A stretch of DNA of 64,000 nt, from contig CABJBF010000006.1 of NCBI GenBank assembly GCA_902363805.1, positions 1-64,000 on the forward strand, read 5' to 3'. This stretch comes from Eubacteriaceae bacterium (GTDB taxonomy: Bacteria; Bacillota; Clostridia; Lachnospirales; Lachnospiraceae). Made by a program: the position numbers and the translations under genes. Positions within the stretch are counted from its first letter, which is position 1, and every line of letters begins with the position of its first letter. Positions 33,974 to 42,907 of the stretch are shown one piece after another. The notes beneath the pieces were generated by a model. That model searched no databases and was not told where the DNA came from. It was given only the letters and a program-made list of their open reading frames with translations.

Positions 33974-36900
33974 TTGCTTAATAAATCCTCCAATGCCTTT
34001 GCAAGTACCGAAACTTTTTGATTAAGTTCCAACGTATCCCCAAATTCTTCTAATGCTTCTTCAATAGCATTTTGTAAAAAGTAACTTGTGCTGTCGTCAT
34101 CATCAGTCTCATAAAATCTTTCTATCTTATTTCCACAATTTTCAATATAAATTCTGTTTTCGCCTGAGCCTGATTCATTATTTTCCTTTACTGCCTCAAC
34201 GCTCGCCTTTACTCTCGCCAATTCATCCATAAATTGTTCAAAAGAATCATTCTTCCAGTCATTTATATAAATTCCGGAAATTATCTTGCACACTCTTGAT
34301 ACGATTTCTAATTCATCATTAGTTTTTAGCTGTCCAATATAAGTCATAAATCCAGTTATATTTTCTGCAAAAATATGTGACTTTGCTTTTTCACTTTGCT
34401 CTACATACCATGTTTTTAGACATTCGCTAAGACTGTTGTTTGATTTCTCGCCAAAAATTTTCTTTATATCTGTTGCAGTTTTTATTTTTGTAAAATACAG
34501 ATTTTCACTCATGCATTTCTTTATTTTCAAAACTTCCTGTGTGCATTTTTCATATGCATTATCATCAATATTTCCATAAATTGCTTCCGGTATTTTCTCA
34601 AATAAGACTTCTCTTGGATTTAACTCTATCCCTTTAAAAATCTTTCTGAATTTCTTTATTTTTTCAAATGTTTCCTCTTCTATATATCCCTTTTCTTTTT
34701 TATTGAAAATTTGTTTTGTAAATGTAAGAGTATACTGGTCTATAGACCTGTACCATCTGTGCATACTTTCAACAATATTGCTTAATCTCTGCATCTTAGA
34801 CTGTTTCTTTTTCTTTATTTCCTCAGTAATAAAGTTTTCTTCTAAAATATTGAGATACTTTTCCTTTTCCATATTTTCTTTTTCAATGAATAGGAAATAT
34901 TCTTCCGGCTTTTCATTTATGTTATTTAGTATTTCGCTTGATATATCAACTTCTTTATCTCGAAGATAAATAATTGGTGTGTCCTGCAAACCTACAATTT
35001 CATTTGCAAGAAAAATAGGTATTACTCCCTTTCTTACACCAAATTTTTCTCCCATTATTTTTGAATACAACTCATCAAAAGATGTTTTTTTACCGGCACA
35101 TTTACCTATAAAATCTCTTATCTCTTTTAAAATTTTCTCGCATCCTGCCTCATATTCATTATTGTCCATTATCCCTGTATGAACTAATGTTGCCCTGAAA
35201 ATAGTTGATTCTGAACTTGTCCCTTTTTCAAATCCCGATAAGTCTTCTTCTCCAAGAATAGCATCAATTATCTGATTTCTTGCTTTTTTAATCTGCGCTG
35301 AAACATTCTGTCTGTTTATCAGCTCGTTATTAATTTTAGGAGCATTTTCGTAATACGAAGAACATATATCGCTTAAAAATCTGTTAAAATTTTTTTCTGA
35401 TTCAAATTTTAATTTTTCACTATCACGTCCACTGTAAAAGCAAATATCATTTCCATTTTCAGGCATATAAAGACTTTCAAGTTCTCCATTAATTTCAAAA
35501 ATTAAATCATCTCTATATAATTCGAGTTCCTGTTGTAAAACTTTATTTTCATCTATAAAATTCTTATCTTTAAGCAATGCCTTTACGGCTTTTAATTTTC
35601 TGATGCTTTGCTGCTGTCCAAATGCTTTTTTAGGATAAATTACTACTATTCTTTCATCCTTAAGCTTATCTGTATGCACCTTTACTTCATTTGCATCATT
35701 TTCTTTTAACATTACAATGCATACAATTAATCCGTCAGCTTTATATGTATCAAACAAATAGTTTGAATTCTTTACACTAAGAAACTGTTCCTGTGTCATA
35801 TACACATATTTAAAGAAACGTGTCATAGTGTATTCCCTGTTATATTTTTTAGGAAGTACATATTCTAATTCAGAAATATTTGCAAACTCTTCTGCCCAAT
35901 TTAAGCTTAATGACTGCTTTTCAATCATCTGGTTCATATACTTATCCAAATTAATTCCAATATTATTTTTGAAAGTATATATTCCAAGTTTATTACGGTA
36001 TTTTACAATTTCCTTGTTTTCTAATTTCTGCAAATATCCTGTAAAATCCTCTTTACTAAGTCCTGTAGCCAGACGAATTTCTTCTTTTTTTACCGGTACC
36101 TCTTCATTTTTATTAATCATATGAAGTATGGCTATAGCCTTAATTACTTTTTCCTCACCTAAAGATTCTGCCTTAGTCAAAGCATAATCTGCCTTTAGCC
36201 ACTCATTGTGAATATTTGTAAGTGAAATACTTTCCTTAAATAAATTTTTAAAATAATCATAAATTACATCTACTGAAAGCAATTCATCTGCTCCGTTTTC
36301 AATTAAATTGACAAGGCTTCCCTTTTCGTCATTTGCCAAAAAAGTAAAAATGCTTCGCTCGTTTTGTGCTACTTTTTCACTTATATTAAGTAACGCATAC
36401 GCTGTTAAAGGCAACATTGGGAATGCACCTTTTACAACTATCTGCTGATAATCGCTAAATTTAAACATACTTTGAAAACATGGTATTTTATAAGATTCTT
36501 TAATAATTTCACTATTATTTTCCTCTTTTAGCCATGCCTTATATTCTGTTCCTTTTTTCTTAATTACATGTTGCAAAAGTTCATAATTATTCTGAGCTGA
36601 TACAATAAATCTTATTTCCTTTAATCTGCCTTCTACACCTTTAAATGCATTAATCATATCCTGAGGCAATGCATTTCCATACTCTTTTATACTTTTATGG
36701 GCAACAAATGTAATATGTATCTGTTGTTCTTTTGAATTATTTGCCAATTCACACATATCCTGAAGTATCTTCATATCATAGGCAAATGTTTCCCTTTCAT
36801 GCCCTTCTATATATTTGCTGAATTCATCAAAAATAATATAAATGCCACCATATCCATGCTCTTTAAGTGCAATGCTTATTTCTCTATACAGTGTCATTGC

Positions 36901-37569
36901 ATTGTCCTGAACCATCGGTCTGAATTCACTTCCTGCCGTCAATTCAGGGTATACTTTCTTAAAAATTTCTAACCCATTACGATTCATTGACTTAAGGCTT
37001 TTTTCTAATTCCTTAACGTTAGTTTCATAACCTGTTAAAATATTCTCAAATTCCTTATAGACTTTTTTATATTTATTTTTCCAATTTTCAATCACTTCAA
37101 CAGCTTTGCTGTAATCACTATCAGGAGCAATGTCCATCAAATCATTTTTCTTTAAAGCCTCCATTAAGCCAAGTACAAACCCATGATTTAAATCCCTGTC
37201 CGTTCCTGAAATAATAACTGGCAAAAATGGCTTATATTCTTTATGAATAAGTCTTGCGTTATTGGCTGTCACATCTGATATTTTTTCTATTTTATTTAAA
37301 AGTTTTTCTGTTGTTTTATCTTCTGATTCTTTAAGAATAGCCAATAAAACCAACAATAAATGTGATTTGCCTTTTCCATATGGTCCAATAAGGATATTTG
37401 CCTTTTCTTTATTATTAATAACGTTCTCAAGAAATCCATTTAATATATTTATTGATGAACGTGTAGGTATATAACTGTTGAGTTTTTTTCTATTGTCTAT
37501 ATCCAGTTGTAAGTTTATTGAATTCTGAAATTTCTTGTCTATTTCAATAAAATCCTTTAATTGGCTCAT
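33970..37569 (-). CDS. sspC: SspC-like large ATPase
   Basis: A 1199-residue ATP-binding protein. Walker A GPYGKGKSHLLL (about residues 63-75) and Walker B YIIFDEFSKYI (near residue 245) are clear. The central region resembles a winged helix (KEEIRLATGLSKEDFTGYLQKLENKEIVKYRN), and the long C-terminus is helical. In Ssp modification SspC is the ATPase that works with SspB and SspD. The ATG at 37569 has AAGGAG six bases upstream; the earlier GTG at 37584 is rejected. It lies 24 bp after sspB and overlaps sspA. Confidence 0.82.
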   Translation of the reverse strand: MSQLKDFIEIDKKFQNSINLQLDIDNRKKLNSYIPTRSSINILNGFLENVINNKEKANILIGPYGKGKSHLLLVLLAILKESEDKTTEKLLNKIEKISDVTANNARLIHKEYKPFLPVIISGTDRDLNHGFVLGLMEALKKNDLMDIAPDSDYSKAVEVIENWKNKYKKVYKEFENILTGYETNVKELEKSLKSMNRNGLEIFKKVYPELTAGSEFRPMVQDNAMTLYREISIALKEHGYGGIYIIFDEFSKYIEGHERETFAYDMKILQDMCELANNSKEQQIHITFVAHKSIKEYGNALPQDMINAFKGVEGRLKEIRFIVSAQNNYELLQHVIKKKGTEYKAWLKEENNSEIIKESYKIPCFQSMFKFSDYQQIVVKGAFPMLPLTAYALLNISEKVAQNERSIFTFLANDEKGSLVNLIENGADELLSVDVIYDYFKNLFKESISLTNIHNEWLKADYALTKAESLGEEKVIKAIAILHMINKNEEVPVKKEEIRLATGLSKEDFTGYLQKLENKEIVKYRNKLGIYTFKNNIGINLDKYMNQMIEKQSLSLNWAEEFANISELEYVLPKKYNREYTMTRFFKYVYMTQEQFLSVKNSNYLFDTYKADGLIVCIVMLKENDANEVKVHTDKLKDERIVVIYPKKAFGQQQSIRKLKAVKALLKDKNFIDENKVLQQELELYRDDLIFEINGELESLYMPENGNDICFYSGRDSEKLKFESEKNFNRFLSDICSSYYENAPKINNELINRQNVSAQIKKARNQIIDAILGEEDLSGFEKGTSSESTIFRATLVHTGIMDNNEYEAGCEKILKEIRDFIGKCAGKKTSFDELYSKIMGEKFGVRKGVIPIFLANEIVGLQDTPIIYLRDKEVDISSEILNNINEKPEEYFLFIEKENMEKEKYLNILEENFITEEIKKKKQSKMQRLSNIVESMHRWYRSIDQYTLTFTKQIFNKKEKGYIEEETFEKIKKFRKIFKGIELNPREVLFEKIPEAIYGNIDDNAYEKCTQEVLKIKKCMSENLYFTKIKTATDIKKIFGEKSNNSLSECLKTWYVEQSEKAKSHIFAENITGFMTYIGQLKTNDELEIVSRVCKIISGIYINDWKNDSFEQFMDELARVKASVEAVKENNESGSGENRIYIENCGNKIERFYETDDDDSTSYFLQNAIEEALEEFGDTLELNQKVSVLAKALEDLLSK

Positions 37570-37593
37570 ATTATGCTCCTTCACAGTTTATCT

Positions 37594-38454
37594 TTAATTT
37601 TTCTCGTAATATTTTTCTACTATTTCATTTAATGGAATATTTTTCTTCAAATAAACCATATCAAGTCCTGCCGTTCTATTTACTGTTATGTAATTTAAAG
37701 CCGCAAGATTATCTAAATACTCATTTAATGCAATTCTTTTCAAATTCAAAACCCTGCCCGGGGACAATGGTGCATTTAACAATTCATCTATTCCAACAGA
37801 ATCTTTGGATTTTTCTTCAAAATATTTCATCAATGCATATAAAAATACTTCGTTTATCAATACTTCTCTATCAGGCTGTGTTTTAAAATATCTATCCCTA
37901 TCCTTCTTTATTAATCCTAATTTTGCAAATGGAGATATTTTCTTTTCTTCCGGATCATAATCTTCTATTCTTTCTTTCACATACATATTTAAAATAACCG
38001 AAATATCATCTCTTAATGAACGCTCTGATATTTTCTTTCCTTCAGCTAATATTTGCATTTTTCCAAGAATAATATACTCAATTTCCTCTTTAGTGAATTC
38101 ATCCATATTCGTCTCATTAAAAAATAAATACCATGTTGTTGCCATATCCTTATTAAATACAAGATTTATATGGTAAATCCACAATGCAAAACTATCCTCT
38201 AAATATTCGTCATTATCTTTTATTATCTTTGCAATATCAGTTAACTTTGCTCCGTTTTTAGGCGATTCCTCGATAAATTTCCCCGCTTTAAGCCAGTATC
38301 TGATAGCTTTCGCCATATTGCTTCCAACTCCTAAAGCATCTGCTCCATAGTTCTCAGAAAAAACTTTTCCATTGTCACTTACCGCTTTTAACCCTTTATC
38401 AAGCCAACCTTCACGTATTGTAAATGTTTCATGTCCCTTAAGTTTTATTGCCAT
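37594..38454 (-). CDS. sspB: SspB-like DUF4007 protein (modification nickase)
   Basis: A 286-residue DUF4007 protein, recognised from the N-terminal KGHETFTIREGWLDKGLKAV and from the GVGSNMAKAIRYWLKAG segment. In the Ssp system SspB nicks DNA at the modification site so that sulfur can be placed in one strand. The gene follows sspD by 4 bp, with an AAAGGA ribosome site that overlaps the sspD stop, so translation is coupled. C-terminal AALNYITVNRTAGLDMVYLKK is also family-like. Confidence 0.88.
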   Translation of the reverse strand: MAIKLKGHETFTIREGWLDKGLKAVSDNGKVFSENYGADALGVGSNMAKAIRYWLKAGKFIEESPKNGAKLTDIAKIIKDNDEYLEDSFALWIYHINLVFNKDMATTWYLFFNETNMDEFTKEEIEYIILGKMQILAEGKKISERSLRDDISVILNMYVKERIEDYDPEEKKISPFAKLGLIKKDRDRYFKTQPDREVLINEVFLYALMKYFEEKSKDSVGIDELLNAPLSPGRVLNLKRIALNEYLDNLAALNYITVNRTAGLDMVYLKKNIPLNEIVEKYYEKN

Positions 38455-38458
38455 ATTT

Positions 38459-40174
38459 TTATCCTTTTTTCGTTGCTAATACTTTTCGCATATAACATCC
38501 TGCCGTGTAATGATTAACGCATTCTGCACATCTTACGCATTTATCATCCAAAATCTTATAATCAAGATTACCTTCCTTATCTTCTTTAATAACAATTGCA
38601 TTATGCTTGCATATACTCTCACACGCCCTGCATCCCATACACATTTGATATTTAGTAATCTGACATTTAACTTTGTCTTCTGCTGCCTTAACACTTGCAG
38701 CTCCATCTATTTTGTAATCGATTATCGTTACTTTTAACGTTGTACTTCCAATTCTTCCCTGAAGTTTAAGCACTAGTCTTCCATCTTTTCTCGTAACATA
38801 AACTTCTCCAAGTCGTTTATTTCCAAATTCAAAATTTAGATATCCAAATGGTTTAAACAATTCATACAATTGTTCTGAAATCGGTCTTTGCAGTTCATAA
38901 TTAAATGCATTTTCTTCCAATGCACATGGTTCAAAAGAAACTGCTGTCTTTTTTGCATAATCTACGCCATTTCCACCCTGACGTGCTTTCCATTTGCCAT
39001 CATATACATATACTTCAGGGTCCGGTTTTCCAATCTGTTTTGCAAAATCAATTAGCATCTGCCTAAACCTTTCCGACTGCTGTGGCATATGAATTTTTGA
39101 CAAAAATTCTGACCATCCACTGTTATTTGGACAGCACCAGCATCCTACTCTTGCATATCCCAATCTGTACGCATAATTAAAATCTATTTTTGTTGTAAGC
39201 ATATACAACCAGACATCAAAATCCATCCAGTCTATAATTGGGGATATTGTTATTTGCTTTGTAATTTTAGAGCCTTCTGTTTCTCTTTCGTATTTACTTC
39301 TACTGGCAGACTCGCTTCGTCTTATTCCATAAAATGTTATTATTTTGTTTTTATTTCTAAATAAAGTCTTTATCTTTCTTTGTATCGCACCGGTTTTAAA
39401 TATTGTGCAGCACCATCTCATTACTCTGCTTGGCGGTCCCACTAATTTACATAGTTCTTCAAAATCCTTATCTTTGTTTCTTGAAGATAAAACCGGCGTC
39501 TGGGGATGTTCTTTTTTAAACCTATCAACATATCTCATTGTTTCCGGAAATTCTAATGTAGTATCTCCAAATATGTGTAATATCTTTGGCTCACTTAACG
39601 CCCTCATAACTATATCTGATGTAACTGTGGAATCTTTTCCCCCTGAGAAAGATACAAACATATCTTTTGCCGTGTAATCTTTTGTAGAATTTTTAATGTA
39701 ATCCACTGCTTCTCTTACAATGAATTCGTATCTGCTTCTGTTCGCCTGAACAAATTTATCTGCATATTGTTCAAAATATTCATAACTTATATTTTTTGAT
39801 GCTTCTTCATATTTACTTCTAATATCATCAACATCTTTATTTTTTAATTCTTTAACTGAAAATTTAATTCGTTTACCATTAATTAAATATTTATTCCCGG
39901 AACAGTTCCATACTGAATCCTTCTCATATGTCCCAGGGATTTTATCTAATAAAATCTCTAAAAGCAGTCTTTCTTCCGGGAATACCGGTCTTATATCTGT
40001 TGTTATTCTTGTCCCTTTTCCACTACAACATTCGCACTCACTTTGAAATAGCGGAACATTGCAATTATCACACCAGTAAATGTCTGATTTTTCTAATTCA
40101 GTTCTTTCTCCACACACCGGACATGTGCTGCTTTTTGTCTTTATATTGTCATTTCTACATACGTATTTAAGCAC
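38459..40174 (-). CDS. sspD: SspD-like PAPS-reductase-family enzyme fused to Zn ribbon and 4Fe-4S domains
   Basis: A 571-residue three-part protein. Residues 1-55 hold zinc-ribbon cysteines (CPVCGERT, CDNC, CECC). The middle is an adenine-nucleotide alpha-hydrolase with PP-loop VSFSGGKDSTVTSDIV, GDTTLEFPETMRYV and RARVGCWCCPNNSGW. The C-terminal ~80 residues are a two-cluster ferredoxin (CMGCRACESICK; CVRCAECVNHYTAGC). SspD activates the DNA phosphate with ATP and delivers sulfur; the ferredoxin suggests an electron or cluster input. The start is GTG at 40174 with AGGTG upstream. It is the first modification gene of the operon. Confidence 0.85.
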   Translation of the reverse strand: MLKYVCRNDNIKTKSSTCPVCGERTELEKSDIYWCDNCNVPLFQSECECCSGKGTRITTDIRPVFPEERLLLEILLDKIPGTYEKDSVWNCSGNKYLINGKRIKFSVKELKNKDVDDIRSKYEEASKNISYEYFEQYADKFVQANRSRYEFIVREAVDYIKNSTKDYTAKDMFVSFSGGKDSTVTSDIVMRALSEPKILHIFGDTTLEFPETMRYVDRFKKEHPQTPVLSSRNKDKDFEELCKLVGPPSRVMRWCCTIFKTGAIQRKIKTLFRNKNKIITFYGIRRSESASRSKYERETEGSKITKQITISPIIDWMDFDVWLYMLTTKIDFNYAYRLGYARVGCWCCPNNSGWSEFLSKIHMPQQSERFRQMLIDFAKQIGKPDPEVYVYDGKWKARQGGNGVDYAKKTAVSFEPCALEENAFNYELQRPISEQLYELFKPFGYLNFEFGNKRLGEVYVTRKDGRLVLKLQGRIGSTTLKVTIIDYKIDGAASVKAAEDKVKCQITKYQMCMGCRACESICKHNAIVIKEDKEGNLDYKILDDKCVRCAECVNHYTAGCYMRKVLATKKG

Positions 40175-40244
40175 TTTATCACCTATCTCATATCCCTTGG
40201 GTTAGTTAAATGCAGATTTGCTCTTATTTTCTTATCTGCAAATG

Positions 40245-40448
40245 TTATCTCATATCTTTCGGGTCCAAATGCAGATAGGAACATAGTTCTAAAAATTCAC
40301 CTGCGCTAAAATCCGCATTATTATCTATGAATTCTGACATATGTATCCCTGTATCTTTTTCTATCTGGGCAACTGAAATTTTATTACGTTTTATATACTC
40401 AACTATATTTTCAGATACCCTGCTATTACTTTTCTTTTGATTATTCAT
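40245..40448 (-). CDS. Small HTH protein at head of ssp operon
   Basis: A 67-residue single-domain helix-turn-helix protein (VEYIKRNKISVAQIEKDTG, then EFLELCSYLHLDPKD). It lies 70 bp upstream of sspD on the same strand and is probably the first gene of that transcript. A divergent XRE regulator starts 155 bp away. The pair is likely to set expression of the modification genes, as restriction-modification systems often use small controller proteins. It lacks any toxin-like partner features. Confidence 0.7.
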   Translation of the reverse strand: MNNQKKSNSRVSENIVEYIKRNKISVAQIEKDTGIHMSEFIDNNADFSAGEFLELCSYLHLDPKDMR

Positions 40449-40603
40449 TCGATACCACCATTCTCGTTTCCCAAGAAAATTTTACTAATATCTACATTAT
40501 ATTCTTTGTTTGGGAGAATTGCAATGAAGTTTTTTCTTTGTAAAAGAGAATTTGTTGACGTAAATTTTTTCTTACTATATTATTGAAAAGAGAGGTAAAT
40601 AAG

Positions 40604-40930
40604 ATGAAGAATGCAAAGATTTCTGAAGTATTAAAAAATTATAGAAAGTTAAACAAATTGAGTGTGCGTGATGTATCAGGTATACTCAAAGAAAAATCTT
40701 TAAACGTTGCCGAAAAGACCATATATGGCTGGGAAAGCGGTCAAACTCAACCTAATGCTGATACCTTGCTTATGTTATGCGAAATTTATAATATTGAAAA
40801 TATTTTAGGCACTTTTGGATACACGGATGAAGAACCTATTAATCTTACAAGTCACGAAGTAAAATTAATAAAACAATACAGAAACCATCCTGAAATTCAG
40901 GATGCTGTTAATAAATTATTAGACGTTTAA
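40604..40930 (+). CDS. XRE-family regulator divergent from ssp operon
   Basis: A 108-residue XRE-type regulator with a clear HTH at about residues 12-60 (RKLNKLSVRDVSGIL, AEKTIYGWESGQTQPNADTLLMLC) and a short C-terminal helix region (HEVKLIKQYRNHPEIQDAVNKLL). The frame opens at a TTG at 40583, but the ATG at 40604 has GAGAGG eight bases upstream. It is divergent from the 40245-40448 gene. A terminator follows at 40943-41019. Confidence 0.85.
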   Translation: MKNAKISEVLKNYRKLNKLSVRDVSGILKEKSLNVAEKTIYGWESGQTQPNADTLLMLCEIYNIENILGTFGYTDEEPINLTSHEVKLIKQYRNHPEIQDAVNKLLDV

Positions 40931-40942
40931 TTTTATTATAAT

Positions 40943-41019
40943 AAAAAAGTCGGAGCATTTATACCTGCCTCCAATTGTTAAATTAACTAATGGAATCGGT
41001 ACAAACGCTCCGGTTTTTT
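40943..41019. terminator. Bidirectional terminator after XRE gene
   Basis: CGGAGC (40951-40956) and GCTCCG (41007-41012) close a long hairpin with inner pairs (TTTATACC/GGTACAAA, TCCAATT/AATGGA). It is followed by TTTTTT on both strands. Confidence 0.85.
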
Positions 41020-41049
41020 AACCGAATTATTATGAATCACATATATAAA

Positions 41050-41072
41050 GAGCAGACGCTTTTCATCTGCTC
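41050..41072 (-). terminator. Terminator after iscR
   Basis: GAGCAGA and TCTGCTC form a 7-bp stem with a 9-base loop; the minus strand continues CTCTTTATAT. The T-run is weak. Confidence 0.6.
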
Positions 41073-41105
41073 CACTTATTTTATGTTGTATTTATTTAAT
41101 TTAGA

Positions 41106-41549
41106 TTAAATACAATAGTCATTTGTTTGATTTTCTTCTAACTGCCACTGAACTAAATCTGCCAATGTAATATTATCAACTACATCTTTTACTGCATCAT
41201 TTATCTTCTGCCATACTCTAACAGTTGCGCATCCTGTCATTCTTTCACATGGTTCTGCATCATCTTCCACACATGCAACAGGAGCTAATGAGCCTTCTGT
41301 TAATCTTAAAATCATTCCTACTGTATATTCTTCCGGTTTTTTCTTTAATAAATATCCACCCTGAGGTCCTCTTGTACTTCTTACATAGCCGGCTTTATTT
41401 AAAACTGAAATAATCTGTTCCAAATATTTATCAGATATTTCCTGTCTCTTTGCAATATCTTTTATACTTACCGGTGTATTTCCCTCCGAATGTTCTGCAA
41501 TATCAAGCATTAATCTCAATGCATATCTTCCCTTTGTAGAAATTTTCAT
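41106..41549 (-). CDS. iscR: IscR-like Rrf2-family regulator
   Basis: A 147-residue Rrf2 regulator. The winged HTH begins MKISTKGRYALRLMLDIAEH; the recognition region is ISDKYLEQIISVLNKAGYVRSTRGPQGGY. Three cysteines at 93, 101 and 107 (ACVEDDAEPCERMTGC) match the Fe-S ligand spacing type of IscR rather than the cysteine-poor CymR. Its own promoter holds the 13-mer found at nifS and metY, so it is probably autoregulated and controls both Fe-S and cysteine genes. The desulfurase gene is 15 kb away, so the regulator is not in an isc operon here. Confidence 0.9.
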   Translation of the reverse strand: MKISTKGRYALRLMLDIAEHSEGNTPVSIKDIAKRQEISDKYLEQIISVLNKAGYVRSTRGPQGGYLLKKKPEEYTVGMILRLTEGSLAPVACVEDDAEPCERMTGCATVRVWQKINDAVKDVVDNITLADLVQWQLEENQTNDYCI

Positions 41550-41697
41550 TATATTTACATCTCCTATTAGTTTTCATTATTTAACAGATGCCTAAATTTA
41601 TAATATAAATTTATTTTGCGTAATCGTTAATTAAAATTGCAACAATTATAACGTCAAATACTTCTCAGGCATCTTTTGTCTTCAATAATATAAATGT

Positions 41698-41736
41698 ATT
41701 ATAGAGCATAATTCATACTTTTTCAATAGGAATTAA
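41698..41736 (-). promoter_or_regulatory. iscR promoter with own operator
   Basis: Minus-strand TTGAAA (41726-41721), 17 bp, TATAAT (41703-41698). CAATAGGAATTAA (41724-41736, plus strand) overlaps the -35 box in the same way as at metY. Confidence 0.8.
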
Positions 41737-41811
41737 GAAGCATTTAGTGTTTTATCTTTTAAGCATCTTTCTAACAGACTCCAAATCTACTCTTTTTATA
41801 CCCATAAAGAA

Positions 41812-41849
41812 ACTACCGCTTCACAAATCTACATTTGTAAAGCGGTAGT
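41812..41849 (-). terminator. Terminator of sugar ABC operon
   Basis: ACTACCGCTT plus ACAAAT pair with ATTTGT plus AAGCGGTAGT around CTAC, with one mismatch. The minus strand continues TTTCTTTAT. The remaining 41850-42067 stretch shows nothing else I can support. Confidence 0.75.
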
Positions 41850-42067
41850 ACCGTAAAAAAGAAAACTATTAGTAATAATTGACATAACAATTATTAATGA
41901 TAACCTATATAATTAATTGGTATGATAAACAAACTATTGAGAGTTCTAGTTGATATGTTTATCAATACTAATTATATAACATTGTGTTAATAAGATGTCT
42001 TACGGATTGTTTTGTGTAATACACTTTCACAATACCTGCATCCATAAAATTATTTGGATAAATTAAT

Positions 42068-42898
42068 TTATCCTTTTACTGCACCTACTACCAAACTTTC
42101 CTGTACCTGCTTACTCAAGAAGAAGTAGATAATAATTGTTGGCAATGTTGCAATTACCATACCTGCTCCAATTAATCCCCATTCTGTCGAATACTGTCCG
42201 GCAAGTGACATAATACCTACAGGAAGTGTTCTGAACTCATCACTGTCAACAAATGTATTTGCTAACATCAATTCATTCCATGTTCCTAAGAATGTAAATA
42301 TTGAAGCTGTTGCAATGGCTGATTTAACCATAGGAAATATGATTTGTATAAAACATTTAAAAATTCCACATCCATCAATATAAGCCGCTTCTTCCATTTC
42401 TCTTGGAATTCCTTTATAGAAACCTACCAGAATCATTATACTCATAGGAAGCGCTCCGGCAATGTAAGGAATTAACAATCCTAAATATCCACCTTTAAGT
42501 CCCAGTCTATCTAAAATCTGAAACAATGGTAACAATGCTGCCTGCGCTGGTATCATAATTCCAATCATAAATAACCCATATACAAGGTTTCTTAATTTCC
42601 ATATCATTCTTGAAATGGCATATGCTGCCATTGATGAAATTATTCCTGCTGCTACTACCGTAACCACCGAATAAAATACTGAATTAAGGAAATATCTGAT
42701 TAAATTTGATGAACTCAATGCTGTCACATAATTATCCCATCTCCATACATGCGGAAGTCCAATTACATTTTCACCAAATATTTCCGTGTTGCTTTTTAAC
42801 GAAAATGTTATAAGCCAATATAGTGGAAACAACTGAGTTAAAGCAATCAATAATAAGATAGCAAATTTTATTGCTCCCATAATTTTTTTCTTTTTCAT
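42068..42898 (-). CDS. Sugar ABC transporter permease, MsmG/MalG type
   Basis: A 276-residue inner-membrane permease of carbohydrate uptake ABC systems. Six TM helices and the EAA loop (MEEAAYIDGCGIFKCFIQIIFPM) that docks on the ATPase are visible. It ends with SLVVGAVKG, a common terminus of MalG/MsmG proteins. It is the third gene of the binding protein/permease/permease operon, nine bp after the partner permease. No ATPase gene is present; a shared MsmK-type ATPase elsewhere is usual for such systems. Confidence 0.92.
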   Translation of the reverse strand: MKKKKIMGAIKFAILLLIALTQLFPLYWLITFSLKSNTEIFGENVIGLPHVWRWDNYVTALSSSNLIRYFLNSVFYSVVTVVAAGIISSMAAYAISRMIWKLRNLVYGLFMIGIMIPAQAALLPLFQILDRLGLKGGYLGLLIPYIAGALPMSIMILVGFYKGIPREMEEAAYIDGCGIFKCFIQIIFPMVKSAIATASIFTFLGTWNELMLANTFVDSDEFRTLPVGIMSLAGQYSTEWGLIGAGMVIATLPTIIIYFFLSKQVQESLVVGAVKG

Positions 42899-42907
42899 TG
42901 TGCCCTC

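Noticed and set aside
32819..40174. Dnd system (DndABCDE)
   Set aside because: There is no DndD SMC-like ATPase, DndB or DndE; the DUF4007 protein is diagnostic of the Ssp type.
40245..40930. Toxin-antitoxin pair at the head of the ssp operon
   Set aside because: Both proteins are DNA-binding HTH proteins and neither has toxin features.
29508..41019. Integrated mobile element or prophage carrying the defence genes
   Set aside because: No integrase, transposase or flanking attachment repeat was found; only the gene content suggests transfer.
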